Below, piece after piece: positions 27,988 to 36,623 of a DNA stretch of 51,396 nucleotides. The stretch's first letter is position 1. Each line of letters opens with the position of its first letter. The position numbers and the translations under genes were made by a program. Below the pieces are notes generated by a model. It was not told the origin of the DNA. It saw only the letters and a list, made by a program, of their open reading frames with translations, and made no database searches. This stretch comes from Lactobacillus taiwanensis DSM 21401 (lineage in GTDB: Bacteria > Bacillota > Bacilli > Lactobacillales > Lactobacillaceae): NCBI RefSeq assembly GCF_001436695.1, contig NZ_AYZG01000023.1, positions 1 through 51,396 on the forward strand, given 5' to 3'.

Positions 27988-28314
27988 TTGAGTACAAAGG
28001 ACTATATAGAATTAGTAGAGCTGGCTTTATGGATTATTAGTATTATTAGTGTGACTGTATTAGGGTATGTTCATTTTAAGGAAAAACAACAAATATCTTT
28101 TATCCAACTTGCTAGACAGCTAATGATTGATTATGTATATTTTTATGATAAAGAACTTATCTCAAATGAGAAAAAGTTAAATAATGTAGTAAGAGCAGTT
28201 GTGACCAGCTTAGAGAAAAAAGGATTCGTAGTTTCTGAAAATGATGTAAAAAATATCATTGCTGGTATTGAAAAGATAGTAACTGACTTACGATTTAAAC
28301 AGATTAATAGTTAA
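27988..28314 (+). CDS. Phage holin, LLH-type
   Basis: 108 residues starting at TTG 27988 after GAGGAGAG. One N-terminal membrane helix (ALWIISIISVTVLGYV, 11-26) is followed by a charged helical tail with the repeated-valine pattern of holins from phage LL-H (NNVVRAVVTSLEKKGF...VKNIIAGIEKIV). Holins make lesions in the membrane to release lysins. No phage structural genes are nearby; with the truncated cell-wall hydrolase 0.7 kb upstream it looks like the rest of a lysis cassette. Confidence 0.65.
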   Translation: MSTKDYIELVELALWIISIISVTVLGYVHFKEKQQISFIQLARQLMIDYVYFYDKELISNEKKLNNVVRAVVTSLEKKGFVVSENDVKNIIAGIEKIVTDLRFKQINS

Positions 28315-28317
28315 AGC

Positions 28318-28353
28318 AATAGGGGCGAGCAGACAAGCTTGTCCCTATTTTGT
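28318..28353 (+). terminator. Terminator after holin gene
   Basis: AATAGGG (28318-28324) with CCCTATT (28343-28349), inner wobble pairs, TTTT tail. Confidence 0.7.
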
Positions 28354-28437
28354 ATAGCATTAGAAATTTGATTTTTAAAGAAAAGTATTTTTTAATTAGA
28401 GAAGTAAATTATATTAATAGAAAAGAGAAGGATTCTT

Positions 28438-28971
28438 ATTTTAGACGAACAAGCCGCCCGATGGGGCTCTAAGAATTATCATAAAGTTAAAGATTTATAT
28501 TATAGTGCTTTTCCAGAATGGGAAAGATTCTCATGGATCTCAATGGTATTAATGAGCTTGCGAAAGAAACTTCAACTTAATGCCGTTTATGATGGAGAAA
28601 TATTTTGCGGGATGGTTTGTTACTATATTAGTGACAATACTGTTTATTTGGCCTACTTAGCTGTTGAACCAGAATTACGTGGCAATGGATATGGGAGCAG
28701 AATTTTACATATGCTTGAAGAAAAATATCCAGATCAGCAAATCGTATTAGATATTGAACCGCTTGATCCTGATGCAGAGAATTATCATCAACGTGTTAGT
28801 CGTTTGCGTTTTTACCAGAAGAATGGTTGGCGTAGAACGCACCAGATGTTGGTTGACGCGGATGGTGAATTTGAAGCCTTAGTTGATCAAAATCACTTTG
28901 ATAAAAAAGATTTTGCTAAGACATTGAAGCAAATGAGTTTAGGTTTTTATCGATTTAGAATTGAAAAATAA
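28438..28971 (+). CDS. GNAT acetyltransferase with no standard start codon
   Basis: GNAT fold with the acetyl-CoA loop VEPELRGNGYGSRIL and late FYQKNGWRRT. The frame is homologous-looking from DEQAARWGSKNYHK onwards (28444), behind GAAGGA at 28427-28432, but no ATG/GTG/TTG exists there: the codons are ATT (28438) and TTA (28441). The next ATG is 28543, which would drop about 34 residues. Either an ATT start is used or the start has been lost and this is a pseudogene. Confidence 0.6.
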   Translation: MLDEQAARWGSKNYHKVKDLYYSAFPEWERFSWISMVLMSLRKKLQLNAVYDGEIFCGMVCYYISDNTVYLAYLAVEPELRGNGYGSRILHMLEEKYPDQQIVLDIEPLDPDAENYHQRVSRLRFYQKNGWRRTHQMLVDADGEFEALVDQNHFDKKDFAKTLKQMSLGFYRFRIEK

Positions 28972-28976
28972 TATTT

Positions 28977-29010
28977 GCAGTCACTCAATTATTGAGTGGC
29001 TGCTTTTTTA
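28977..29010 (+). terminator. Terminator after GNAT gene
   Basis: Stem 28979-28989 with 28991-29001 (AGTCACTCAAT/ATTGAGTGGCT), T run 29003-29009. Confidence 0.82.
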
Positions 29011-29016
29011 TAGAAA

Positions 29017-29046
29017 AGTATAAAACAGTACAAAACAGTTTATAGT
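29017..29046 (+). repeat. Three 10-bp phased repeats before the ATPase stump
   Basis: AGTATAAAAC, AGTACAAAAC and AGTTTATAGT follow each other without gaps at 29017, 29027 and 29037, one helical turn apart, 19 nt before the ATG. A related array precedes the intact ATPase copy at 32942. Likely protein binding sites or overlapping promoter; inference. Confidence 0.45.
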
Positions 29047-29064
29047 AATAAATGAGGAAAAATA

Positions 29065-29262
29065 ATGAATCCATTTAATCCAACATTTGGTGATGTTCCT
29101 AAAATATTTTTAGATAGATCGAAACAGCTAAATACCGTAATCAAGGGCCTTGAGGAACCTGTAAGTCCATATCAAACTACTTTTGTTTATAGTTTACGTG
29201 GATCAGGTAAAACTGCTTTTTTGAGTGATATTAGCAATCAGATGTCTAAAAAGGATAACTGA
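29065..29262 (+). pseudogene. P-loop ATPase, 3'-truncated stump
   Basis: 65 codons nearly identical in plan to the start of the intact gene at 33007: NPFNPTFGDVPKIFLD and the Walker A loop SLRGSGKTAFL. It ends at TGA (29260-29262) just after KKDN; a few codons beyond still resemble the family (IVIN) before another stop. The remaining 290 residues are missing. Confidence 0.75.
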
Positions 29263-29320
29263 ATTGTGATCAATTAGATTGGCATTTTGAAGCATGGGGA
29301 TTGCTTCAAGCTTTTTGTTA

Positions 29321-30109
29321 TTAGAGAATATTATTTTCAATGTAAGTAAGAACACCTTGTTCATTATTGGAAGTAGTTGTATGATCTGCAACTTTTAAAA
29401 CTGCTGGATCCGCATTTGACATCGCTACGCCATCTCCAACTTCTTTGATCATTTCTAAGTCATTACCCCCATCTCCAAAAGCAGTCATATCAGAAAGAGA
29501 AATTCCTAAAACTTGGCCTAATTCAGCTAAACCATGAGCCTTATGGATCTCTGGTAAAATCAAGTCAATTTCGCCATGACCACTACTTGTTACATTACAA
29601 TAGCGGCCGAGGTTCTTTTTTAAGAAGTCTACATAATAATTTGTTTTTTTGTCCGGACAGGAAATTGAAAATTTGAGTACTTTATCATCAAGCTCATTAA
29701 GGTTATGTATTTTCTTTAAACGATAGTAGTATTTAGTAGAAATTTCGTAATAATCATCTGTAAATTGAATCGGAAAGTAAGCACTTTTTGCACCTGAGAT
29801 TAAAAATTGTAATTCAGGTTGTTCTAATAAAAAATCTTCGATCTGTTTAACTGTATCGTTTGAGAAAGCATGAAGTGCTAAAATTTTTCCTTTATTTCTA
29901 ACTAAAGCGCCATTTTCTGCAACATAGATTACATTAGGAAAATCTTTAAAGAAAGTAGTAATTTGATAGTATTGATTACCACTAGCGATAGTGAATTTAA
30001 TATCTTTCTTTTCTAATTCTTGATAAATTCGAGCAAATTTTTCTCTATCGTAAGTTTTATCATCTCTTAAGAAAGTACCATCCATATCTACGGCGATTAA
30101 TTTAATCAT
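29321..30109 (-). CDS. Cof-type HAD-superfamily phosphatase
   Basis: 262 residues. HAD motif I is DMDGTF (8-13, with nucleophile and acid Asp), motif II within FTIASGN, and motif IV FGDGGNDLEMI near 210-220 (the usual GDxxND). Cof-type cap domain between. Such enzymes dephosphorylate sugar phosphates or FMN-like substrates; specificity unknown. GAGGAGGA precedes ATG 30109. Confidence 0.9.
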   Translation of the reverse strand: MIKLIAVDMDGTFLRDDKTYDREKFARIYQELEKKDIKFTIASGNQYYQITTFFKDFPNVIYVAENGALVRNKGKILALHAFSNDTVKQIEDFLLEQPELQFLISGAKSAYFPIQFTDDYYEISTKYYYRLKKIHNLNELDDKVLKFSISCPDKKTNYYVDFLKKNLGRYCNVTSSGHGEIDLILPEIHKAHGLAELGQVLGISLSDMTAFGDGGNDLEMIKEVGDGVAMSNADPAVLKVADHTTTSNNEQGVLTYIENNIL

Positions 30110-30197
30110 TTTAAATCCTCCTCATATTTTTACATTATTAAGATACCATTTATAAATAGAAAAAAAGTATCATTTTCGTAATTAAGAAGTAATTTTT

Positions 30198-30850
30198 TTG
30201 AAAGGGATTACAATAGTTGAGCATGAAGAAGTTCAAAATAATCAAAGATTGCCTTTTTATTTTTACCACAGCGATCAGGCAATTCAGTCAGAGCATTGGC
30301 ATCAAGGAATTGAACTTAATTATTTAATTAAGGGAAAGGATCTGCGTTTTGCACTTGAAGGTAAAACTTATCACTTTAATAGTGGTGATATTTGGCTTGT
30401 TAATCGAAGAAAGATTCATAGTTCATCTGGTAAAAAGGAAAATTGGAAATATGAAGGTTTGATTATTGATAATGATTTTTTATTAAGTCAATATTCTACA
30501 AGTATTAACTGGAACCTTGATCTGTTAGGAAAAAATGGCACTGAGAATAAAACTGCTTATAAAAGGTTAGAAAAAGAAGTTATTGAACTCGGTAAATTAT
30601 GCCATAAACCATTAACTGATGCTCGAAGATTTATGATTTTAAGTCATTTGAGTTTTACTTGATCAGAATTTTAATAAAAAAGAGTCAGTTACTAAAGGTC
30701 CTAATCTTCCACTAGGGGATGAAATGATTAAATATATTAATGAGCATTTTCAAGAAGATATTCAGGTTGACGATATGTTGCATTTACTTTGCTATTTTTT
30801 AAGGAATACGTATTGCAGCAATATAGATTTGAACAAGAAATGGACTACTA
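30198..30850 (+). pseudogene. AraC-family regulator, interrupted and 3'-truncated
   Basis: A cupin-like sensor domain (HSDQAIQSEHWHQGIELNYL, YHFNSGDIWLVNRRKIHS) starts at about TTG 30198 and stops at 30662. After a frame change a second piece from 30724 begins the AraC DNA-binding domain (MIKYINEHFQEDIQVDDM) but ends within the first helix-turn-helix. No full DNA-binding domain is left. The start is uncertain. Confidence 0.75.
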
Positions 30851-30851
30851 A

Positions 30852-30890
30852 AAAGGCTAGAATCCACATTACACGGATTCTAGCTCTTTT
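30852..30890. terminator. Bidirectional terminator
   Basis: Perfect 10-bp stem 30856-30865 with 30875-30884, A run left and TCTTTT right, between convergent units. Confidence 0.82.
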
Positions 30891-30901
30891 CATATATTCA
30901 A

Positions 30902-32233
30902 CTAATTAAAGTATTTTTGTTCTTTTTCTTTCTTTTCAGCTTCTAGTGCCTTTTCACTAGCTGCTTGCTTAGGTAAAATCCAGTTCATTAACATACCAAA
31001 GATTGTACATAAGGCAACTGAAGTTAATTGGAAACTACCAAGTTGTAAATAAGCTCCACCGATACCAATAACTAAGATAACAGAAGCGATTAACATATTA
31101 CGTTTTTCGCCAAAGTCGATTTTATCATCAACTAAAATCTTTAGACCATTAGATGCAATCGTTCCAAACAGTAAGAATGAAATACCACCGATAACTGGCA
31201 TTGGAATTGATTCGATGACTGCAGCAACTTTACCAACAAAACTAAAGACAATTGCAAATACTGCAGCTCCTGCTAATACCCAAACTGAATGAACTTTGGT
31301 CATAGCTAAAACACCGATATTTTCACCGTAAGAAGTAGTCGGAGGACCACCGATAAAACCAGCAATAATTGTTGAAAGACCGTCACCCATCATAGTACGG
31401 TGTAAACCTGGATTCTTAAAGAAGTTTCTCTTAGTTAGGGAGTTAAGAACCATAATATGTCCCATATGTTCAGTCATTGTAACAAAGGCAATTGGAGCCA
31501 TTGTTAAGATAGCTGCTGGATACCATTTGAAGTGGTAGCTAATTCCAGGCACATCTAAAGCGGGCATTGAGAACCAAGCAGCTTTTACTACTCCTGAAAA
31601 ATCAACTATTCCTAGAACACAAGATAGAGCGTAACCACAAACGATTCCAAGCATAATTGAAACCAAACTAGTAAAACCTTTGAAGCACATTTGAAAAATT
31701 AAGGTCATGACCAAGGTAAAGATGGCAACACCAAAGTAAGTTAAGTTGTACTTGGTACCTTTCATCATGGCATCGTTGGCAGCAGTAGTTGCAAGAGATA
31801 GTCCAATTACGATAATGATTGGTCCCACAACAATTGGTGGTAAGACTTTGTTTACCCAATCAGACCCAACCTTTGCAATAACTAAGGCAACAATAACATA
31901 TACTAACCCAGCCGCAATTGCACCTTGGGCAATTGCTGGATAACCATCTTGCTTCATTAAAGCTTGCATTGTTGCAACGAAAGCAAAACTTGATCCTAAG
32001 TATGCTGGAATCTTGAAGCGGGTTAGTAGCATATGGACTAAAGTACCAACACCAGATGAAAGAAGAGCAATACTTGGATTAATTCCGACTAAGATTGGAA
32101 CTAGAACCGTTGATCCAAACATGGCAAACAAGTGTTGCATGGAAAGTAGAATTCCTTGTCCTAATTCTGGTTTCTCATAAACGTCTAAGATCGCATCATC
32201 ATTATGAAATGTGTCTTTAGGCATCTTTTTCAT
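30902..32233 (-). CDS. uraA: Uracil permease (NCS2 family)
   Basis: 443-residue proton-coupled pyrimidine transporter with about 14 segments. The N-terminal LGQGILLSMQHLFAMFGSTV, MTEHMGHI (substrate-site Glu) and GGPPTTSYGENIGV motifs are typical of UraA/PyrP. AGGAGGA precedes ATG 32233. Transcription is controlled by the PyrR-type attenuator in its leader, so uptake should be repressed when UMP is high. Confidence 0.94.
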   Translation of the reverse strand: MKKMPKDTFHNDDAILDVYEKPELGQGILLSMQHLFAMFGSTVLVPILVGINPSIALLSSGVGTLVHMLLTRFKIPAYLGSSFAFVATMQALMKQDGYPAIAQGAIAAGLVYVIVALVIAKVGSDWVNKVLPPIVVGPIIIVIGLSLATTAANDAMMKGTKYNLTYFGVAIFTLVMTLIFQMCFKGFTSLVSIMLGIVCGYALSCVLGIVDFSGVVKAAWFSMPALDVPGISYHFKWYPAAILTMAPIAFVTMTEHMGHIMVLNSLTKRNFFKNPGLHRTMMGDGLSTIIAGFIGGPPTTSYGENIGVLAMTKVHSVWVLAGAAVFAIVFSFVGKVAAVIESIPMPVIGGISFLLFGTIASNGLKILVDDKIDFGEKRNMLIASVILVIGIGGAYLQLGSFQLTSVALCTIFGMLMNWILPKQAASEKALEAEKKEKEQKYFN

Positions 32234-32271
32234 AATTTCCTCCTTGAAATGAAAATCTTGATGACCTAAAG

Positions 32272-32385
32272 AAAAAACGACTATCTAAAGAGGTTTCCTT
32301 TAAGATAGTCGTTTCTGTTTAAAACTATGTCAAAAAATAGTTTACGCGCAGATTTCCTTGATAGCCTCACGGGACTATATTAAAG
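32272..32385 (-). promoter_or_regulatory. PyrR-binding attenuator of the uracil permease gene
   Basis: On the minus strand the leader contains AGTCCCGTGAGGCT (32376-32363), a perfect fit to the PyrR anti-antiterminator loop consensus ARUCCNGNGAGGYU. Downstream is a terminator with 11-bp stem (32313-32303 with 32286-32276) and a T run. UMP-bound PyrR should favour termination. Confidence 0.9.
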
Positions 32386-32459
32386 GTCATCACATTATTT
32401 CTTTCTTAATTTAACTAAGAGATAAGAAAAAAGTCAAGCATAAAATTTGATTGTTCTAA

Positions 32460-32921
32460 CTAAGGTACGACGTCAAACATATGAAGGGGGCTGGTGAAGA
32501 GATTCATCCTAAGGATTTGCCTGCAACTGATTGGGACTGGATTATTTATTCACAAGGGATGTACGACCAATTAAAGCGTGTCTATGATCATTATCCATTA
32601 GTTCATTCGATCTATATTACTGAAAATGGAATGGGTTATAAAGATAAGTGTGAAAGTGAAGATAAGATAATTGATGATACTCCAAGAATTGATTATCTAA
32701 GACAACATATGGAAGAAGTTGCTAAGGCAATTGAAGCTGGTATTCCAGTAAATGGTTACTTTGTCTGGTTACCTCAAGACATGTTCTCTTGGACGAATGG
32801 TTATTCAAAGCGTTATGGTCTATTCTATGTCGACTTTAAGACGCAGGAGTGTTACGCAAAGAAGAGCGTATATTGGTATAAGAAATTAGCTGAAATCCGA
32901 GAAATCTCTCCTATTGATTAA
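32460..32921 (+). pseudogene. GH1 6-phospho-beta-glucosidase/galactosidase, 5'-truncated
   Basis: Only the C-terminal third of a GH1 enzyme: WDWIIYSQGMYDQL, the nucleophile motif YITENGMGY, then GYFVWLPQDMFSWTNGY and YGLFYVDF. About 300 N-terminal residues, including the acid/base NEP motif, are absent. The frame is open from 32460 without start or ribosome site. Confidence 0.85.
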
Positions 32922-32941
32922 GAAAATAATCATCTGTAAAA

Positions 32942-32988
32942 AGTTTAAAAGAGTTTAAAATAAAATATGAAGTTTAAAGAGTTTAAAA
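32942..32988 (+). repeat. Four phased AGTTTAAA repeats before intact ATPase
   Basis: AGTTTAAAA/G units begin at 32942, 32952, 32971 and 32980, arranged as two pairs with 9-10 bp spacing, directly before the ribosome site. Similar in design to the array at 29017-29046. Confidence 0.5.
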
Positions 32989-33006
32989 ATGAAAGGAGGC
33001 ATTAAG

Positions 33007-34077
33007 GTGAATAATCCTTTTAATCCGACATTTGGTGATGTCCCTAAAATATTTCTTGATACAGATACTACAATTAATGATTTAATTTCTAAAATTAAAA
33101 CTAGTGATTTTGCCCGTTCATTTTTTATTACTGGCGTTAGATGTTCAGGGAAGACTGTCTTTTTAAATGCAGTGGCTCAAAAATTGGATCAAGATGATAA
33201 TTGTTATCGGATTAACCTTATTAATAAAGATAACCTAGTCGCAAGTTTAACAAAAAAGTTAGCTATCAAGACTGAATTTGCTTTTCAAAAAGCTTTAAAT
33301 AATGTTAATTCAATTACTGTAAAAGGAATTAATATCGATTTGAACAGTTCTGAAACAGAATATGATATTGTTTTAGAAAAAATACTAGAAAAAGTAAAAA
33401 GACAAAATAAATACGTGGTTGTTACAATTGATGAAATTACTAATACCGAAGCAGTAAGAGAATTTGCACAAGTCTTCAATGAATTAAAGGGAGATAATTT
33501 ACCAATCTTCGTTTTAATGACTGGACTTCCAGATTTGATTTTAGATATTCAAACTCAGAATAAATTGACATTTTTGCTTAGATCAGAAAAAATTCACACA
33601 TTGCCGTTAAAAAAGGCAGATATAATTGCGGCATATAGTTCTGTGTTTAATTGCTCTTTGAGTGTAGCAAGTCGTATGGCGAAAATGACAGGTGGTTATG
33701 CATTTGCCTTTCAATTATTGGGATTTTTATTGTTTGATCAACTAAACGGAAAAATCCTCGAAAGTGCAGATCTTGATAAAGTTTCAATTCCATTTCAGTT
33801 GCAACTATTTGACAATGCATATCAGAAAATCTTTATTGGTCTATCTGAATGGGATCGAAAATATTTATTAGCAGTTAGGGGAGATAAGCGACTTCGAGAT
33901 GTAGTAAAGATTTTAGGGAAAGATAAAGTATTTGTAGCTCAATATCGAAGAAGAGCTATTGAGCGTAAATTGATAATCCCAGCCGGATATGGACTAGTAC
34001 AATATACGCTTCCGTATTTTGATGAGTATTTGAAACAAACTGAAGATCCCGATTCAGCTTATTATTGGGGATATTAG
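33007..34077 (+). CDS. P-loop AAA-type ATPase, ORC/STAND-like
   Basis: 356 residues. Walker A is GVRCSGKTVFL near 38-48; Walker B VVVTIDEIT near 134-142; a sensor-like FVLMTGLPDL follows, then a helical and winged-helix-like C-terminal region (DRKYLLAVRGDKRLRDVV...YRRRAIERKLI...). This matches the bacterial/archaeal ATPase group with a C-terminal winged helix. Role unknown; some relatives are linked to phage defence or mobile elements. GTG 33007 is preferred as AGGAGG precedes it. An identical N-terminal plan is found in the stump at 29065. Confidence 0.75.
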   Translation: MNNPFNPTFGDVPKIFLDTDTTINDLISKIKTSDFARSFFITGVRCSGKTVFLNAVAQKLDQDDNCYRINLINKDNLVASLTKKLAIKTEFAFQKALNNVNSITVKGINIDLNSSETEYDIVLEKILEKVKRQNKYVVVTIDEITNTEAVREFAQVFNELKGDNLPIFVLMTGLPDLILDIQTQNKLTFLLRSEKIHTLPLKKADIIAAYSSVFNCSLSVASRMAKMTGGYAFAFQLLGFLLFDQLNGKILESADLDKVSIPFQLQLFDNAYQKIFIGLSEWDRKYLLAVRGDKRLRDVVKILGKDKVFVAQYRRRAIERKLIIPAGYGLVQYTLPYFDEYLKQTEDPDSAYYWGY

Positions 34078-34103
34078 GAACAATATTTGAGGGATAAATT
34101 TAA

Positions 34104-34390
34104 ATGACGATTGTATACTTTGTAAGACATGCTCAACCGAATATAGATATTCATACTGGTGCCACGCGTCCACTAAAGTGTAAAAGGATTAGAAGATAGA
34201 GAAAAACTTGAATAAGACTATTATAGTGGGGAGTCATGGAACAGCTATAGGAACAATAATCAATTATTATGATTCTAGTTTTACTTATGAAAAATTTGTA
34301 AAAATTCAGCCATTAATGCCATTTGTTATAAAAGCTGAATTTAAAGGCTTGGTATTGAAGGAATATAATTTAGATTTCTTTTTAAGATAA
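34104..34390 (+). pseudogene. Histidine phosphatase family, internal deletion
   Basis: ATG 34104 begins MTIVYFVRHAQPN (RHG-type catalytic motif) and stops after about 31 codons. From 34208 another frame gives the C-terminal catalytic segment VGSHGTAIGTIINYYD to 34390. The middle half of the usual 170-200-residue protein is gone. Confidence 0.78.
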
Positions 34391-34478
34391 TGTTTTTTAT
34401 AATCTCAAATATTTCACCTAATCAAATGAATCGACTATGCTTAAAGTGAGAGTGTATTTTCATAGAAAAGAGATAGCT

Positions 34479-35399
34479 ATGATTCAATTAGAAAAATTAG
34501 TTAAGAAAAATTTACCTAAAGAAAAAGAAGGAAAAGTTGCTAGCTATATTCCAGCTTTAGCTGAAGTTAATCCTAAGCAACTCGGAGTTGCTTTATATGA
34601 TTTAGAAGATGGTGAAGTAGGTGAAGCAGGCCAAAGTGAAGTACGCTTTGCGATTGAAAGTATTTCTAAGGTGATTACCTTAATGCTTGCTATTAAAAAG
34701 ATGGGCATACAAGAAGTATTTAAACATGTAGGGTCTCGTCAAACAGGCTTTGCTTTCAATTCAATTCTAAATATGGAAATTGAAAGAGCTAAGTATCCGT
34801 TGAATCCTTTTATTAATGCTGGAGCAATTGCTACAACTTCGATGGTAGTAAGCAAGACGGGTGACGATACATTTGAAGAAATCTTAGATTTTGCTCGTGA
34901 TATTTGTAATGACCCAGATCTTTATTTAGATCAAATAATTTATCATTCTGAAAGAAGAACAGGCAATCTAGATCGGTCTTTAGCATATTATATGGAATCT
35001 AAAAACATGATGCTCGGGGATGTAGTAACTAGTCTTGATACTTACTTTAAGCAATGTTCAATGATGGTTACTGCGCGTTCTTTAGCAAATTTAGGTGCTG
35101 TTTTAGCTAATGGCGGTATAAAACCATGGGATAACAAACGTATTATTTCTGATGAAGAAGCTCGTTGTATCAAGTCATTGATGATGACGACTGGCCTATA
35201 TAATCAATCAGGAACATATTCACGACTAATTGGTGTGCCAACAAAAAGTGGTGTTGGTGGTGGTCTGATGTCAGCTGCACCTCATAAATATGGAATTGGA
35301 ATCTTTAGTCCAGCCTTAGATAAAGATGGTAACAGTATCGCGGGCTTAGACTTGTTAAGAGATATTGTTGATGGATTAGAGCTGGATATATTTGATTAG
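34479..35399 (+). CDS. glsA: Glutaminase A
   Basis: Hydrolyses glutamine to glutamate and ammonia. 306 residues, serine beta-lactamase-like fold. The catalytic Ser-x-x-Lys is in IESISKVITL, and NPFINAGAIATTS, YHSERRTGNLD and SGVGGGLM are family motifs. ATG 34479 gives the usual N-terminus; a frame extension of 14 codons has no site. In lactobacilli glutaminase contributes to acid resistance, which fits the decarboxylase locus at 50 kb, though this link is inference. Confidence 0.93.
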   Translation: MIQLEKLVKKNLPKEKEGKVASYIPALAEVNPKQLGVALYDLEDGEVGEAGQSEVRFAIESISKVITLMLAIKKMGIQEVFKHVGSRQTGFAFNSILNMEIERAKYPLNPFINAGAIATTSMVVSKTGDDTFEEILDFARDICNDPDLYLDQIIYHSERRTGNLDRSLAYYMESKNMMLGDVVTSLDTYFKQCSMMVTARSLANLGAVLANGGIKPWDNKRIISDEEARCIKSLMMTTGLYNQSGTYSRLIGVPTKSGVGGGLMSAAPHKYGIGIFSPALDKDGNSIAGLDLLRDIVDGLELDIFD

Positions 35400-35414
35400 G
35401 TAAAAATTTTGTAT

Positions 35415-35466
35415 AAAAAAGCTAAGTATTTTCACTATTTTTTATAGTGAGTGCTTAGCTTTTTTC
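35415..35466 (+). terminator. Terminator after glsA
   Basis: AAAAAAGCTAAG and CTTAGCTTTTTT form the outer stem and TTCACTA/TAGTGAG the inner one. Confidence 0.85.
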
Positions 35467-35543
35467 AATATATGAATTAATTTAAATAGTAATTTTAGCA
35501 GATCTATGAAAAATAGTTCTGCTTTTTCTTTCCAAATAATAAA

Positions 35544-35594
35544 TTAAACTTATCGGCACTATTACGTTATAATAATATTGTGAAAGTGGTTTCA
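35544..35594 (+). promoter_or_regulatory. dha promoter with cre-like box
   Basis: TTAAAC (35544-35549), 18-nt spacer, consensus TATAAT (35568-35573), then TGAAAGTGGTTTCA at 35581-35594, a symmetric box that departs from the CcpA cre consensus TGNAARCGNWWWCA at one central base. It covers the predicted start of transcription, a position where CcpA represses. Confidence 0.6.
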
Positions 35595-35615
35595 AAAAGA
35601 AAAGAGATAAAAACA

Positions 35616-36611
35616 ATGAAGAAGATTATTAATGATCCACACAATGTTGTTGCAGAAATGGTTTCCGGAATGACTCGTTCATATCCTCAATTTATTGAAA
35701 AGATTCCAGATACTGAAGCTGTTGTTCGGTCTGATAAAGAATCTATGAAAGGAAAAGTTGGTATTATCAGTGGTGGAGGTTCAGGGCATGAGCCAACGCA
35801 TGCCGGATATGTTGGTGAAGGGATGCTAAGTGCTGCTATCTGTGGTCAAGTCTTTACTTCACCTACACCTGATCAAATTTATGCGGCAATTAAGGCTGCT
35901 AATCAAGGTCAAGGTGTCTTCATGGTAGTAAAAAATTACTCTGGTGACATCATGAATTTTGATATGGCTAAGGATTTAGCCGATATGGATGATATTCCTG
36001 TTAAATCAATTGTAGTTGATGATGATATTGCAGTTGAAAATAGTTTATACACTCAGGGACGTCGCGGAGTTGCGGGAACTCTTTTTATGCATAAGATTCT
36101 AGGTGCAGCAGCCCAACAAGGTGCTAGTTTAGATGAAATTGAAGAATTAGCTAAAAAAGTTTTGCCAAATATTAAGACAATTGCTGTAGCACTTTCTGCA
36201 GCTACTAATCCGGAAGTTGGTAAACCTGGTTTTGTCTTAAAGGAAGATGAAATCGAATATGGAGTGGGTATTCACAGTGAACCGGGATACCGTCGTGAAA
36301 AAATTAAACCATCGAAGGAATTAGTTGAAGAACTTGTTGGTAAATTAAACGATGAAATGCATCTTGATGGCAGTAAAAAGTATGCTTGCTTAGTTAATGG
36401 GATGGGTGCTACTCCTTTGATGGAGCAATATATTTTTGCTAATGATGTTTTAAATAAGTTAGATGAATTTAAGATCAAGCCAAGTTTTATGAAAGTTGGA
36501 AACTATATGACTTCACTTGATATGGCCGGTATTTCTTTAACTTTGTTTGAGATTAAAGATGATAAGTGGCTTGATTACTTAAACTTCCCAGTTAAGACTA
36601 TTGCTTGGTAG
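35616..36611 (+). CDS. dhaK: Dihydroxyacetone kinase subunit DhaK
   Basis: Binds dihydroxyacetone covalently through a histidine (HSEPGY, about His220); 331 residues. The substrate loop GGGSGHEPTHAGYVG near 50-64 is present. Partner of DhaL and DhaM in PEP-dependent phosphorylation of dihydroxyacetone. ATG 35616 is preferred over the upstream GTG 35580, which overlaps the cre-like box. First gene of the operon. Confidence 0.95.
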   Translation: MKKIINDPHNVVAEMVSGMTRSYPQFIEKIPDTEAVVRSDKESMKGKVGIISGGGSGHEPTHAGYVGEGMLSAAICGQVFTSPTPDQIYAAIKAANQGQGVFMVVKNYSGDIMNFDMAKDLADMDDIPVKSIVVDDDIAVENSLYTQGRRGVAGTLFMHKILGAAAQQGASLDEIEELAKKVLPNIKTIAVALSAATNPEVGKPGFVLKEDEIEYGVGIHSEPGYRREKIKPSKELVEELVGKLNDEMHLDGSKKYACLVNGMGATPLMEQYIFANDVLNKLDEFKIKPSFMKVGNYMTSLDMAGISLTLFEIKDDKWLDYLNFPVKTIAW

Positions 36612-36623
36612 AAAGGAATAAAA

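Noticed and set aside
28981-29046. CRISPR-like repeat array
   Set aside because: Repeats are only 10 bp, contiguous and imperfect, with no spacers or cas genes.
29065-34077. Composite transposon bounded by the two ATPase copies
   Set aside because: No terminal inverted repeats, target duplication or transposase; the copies differ in sequence beyond the N-terminal motif.
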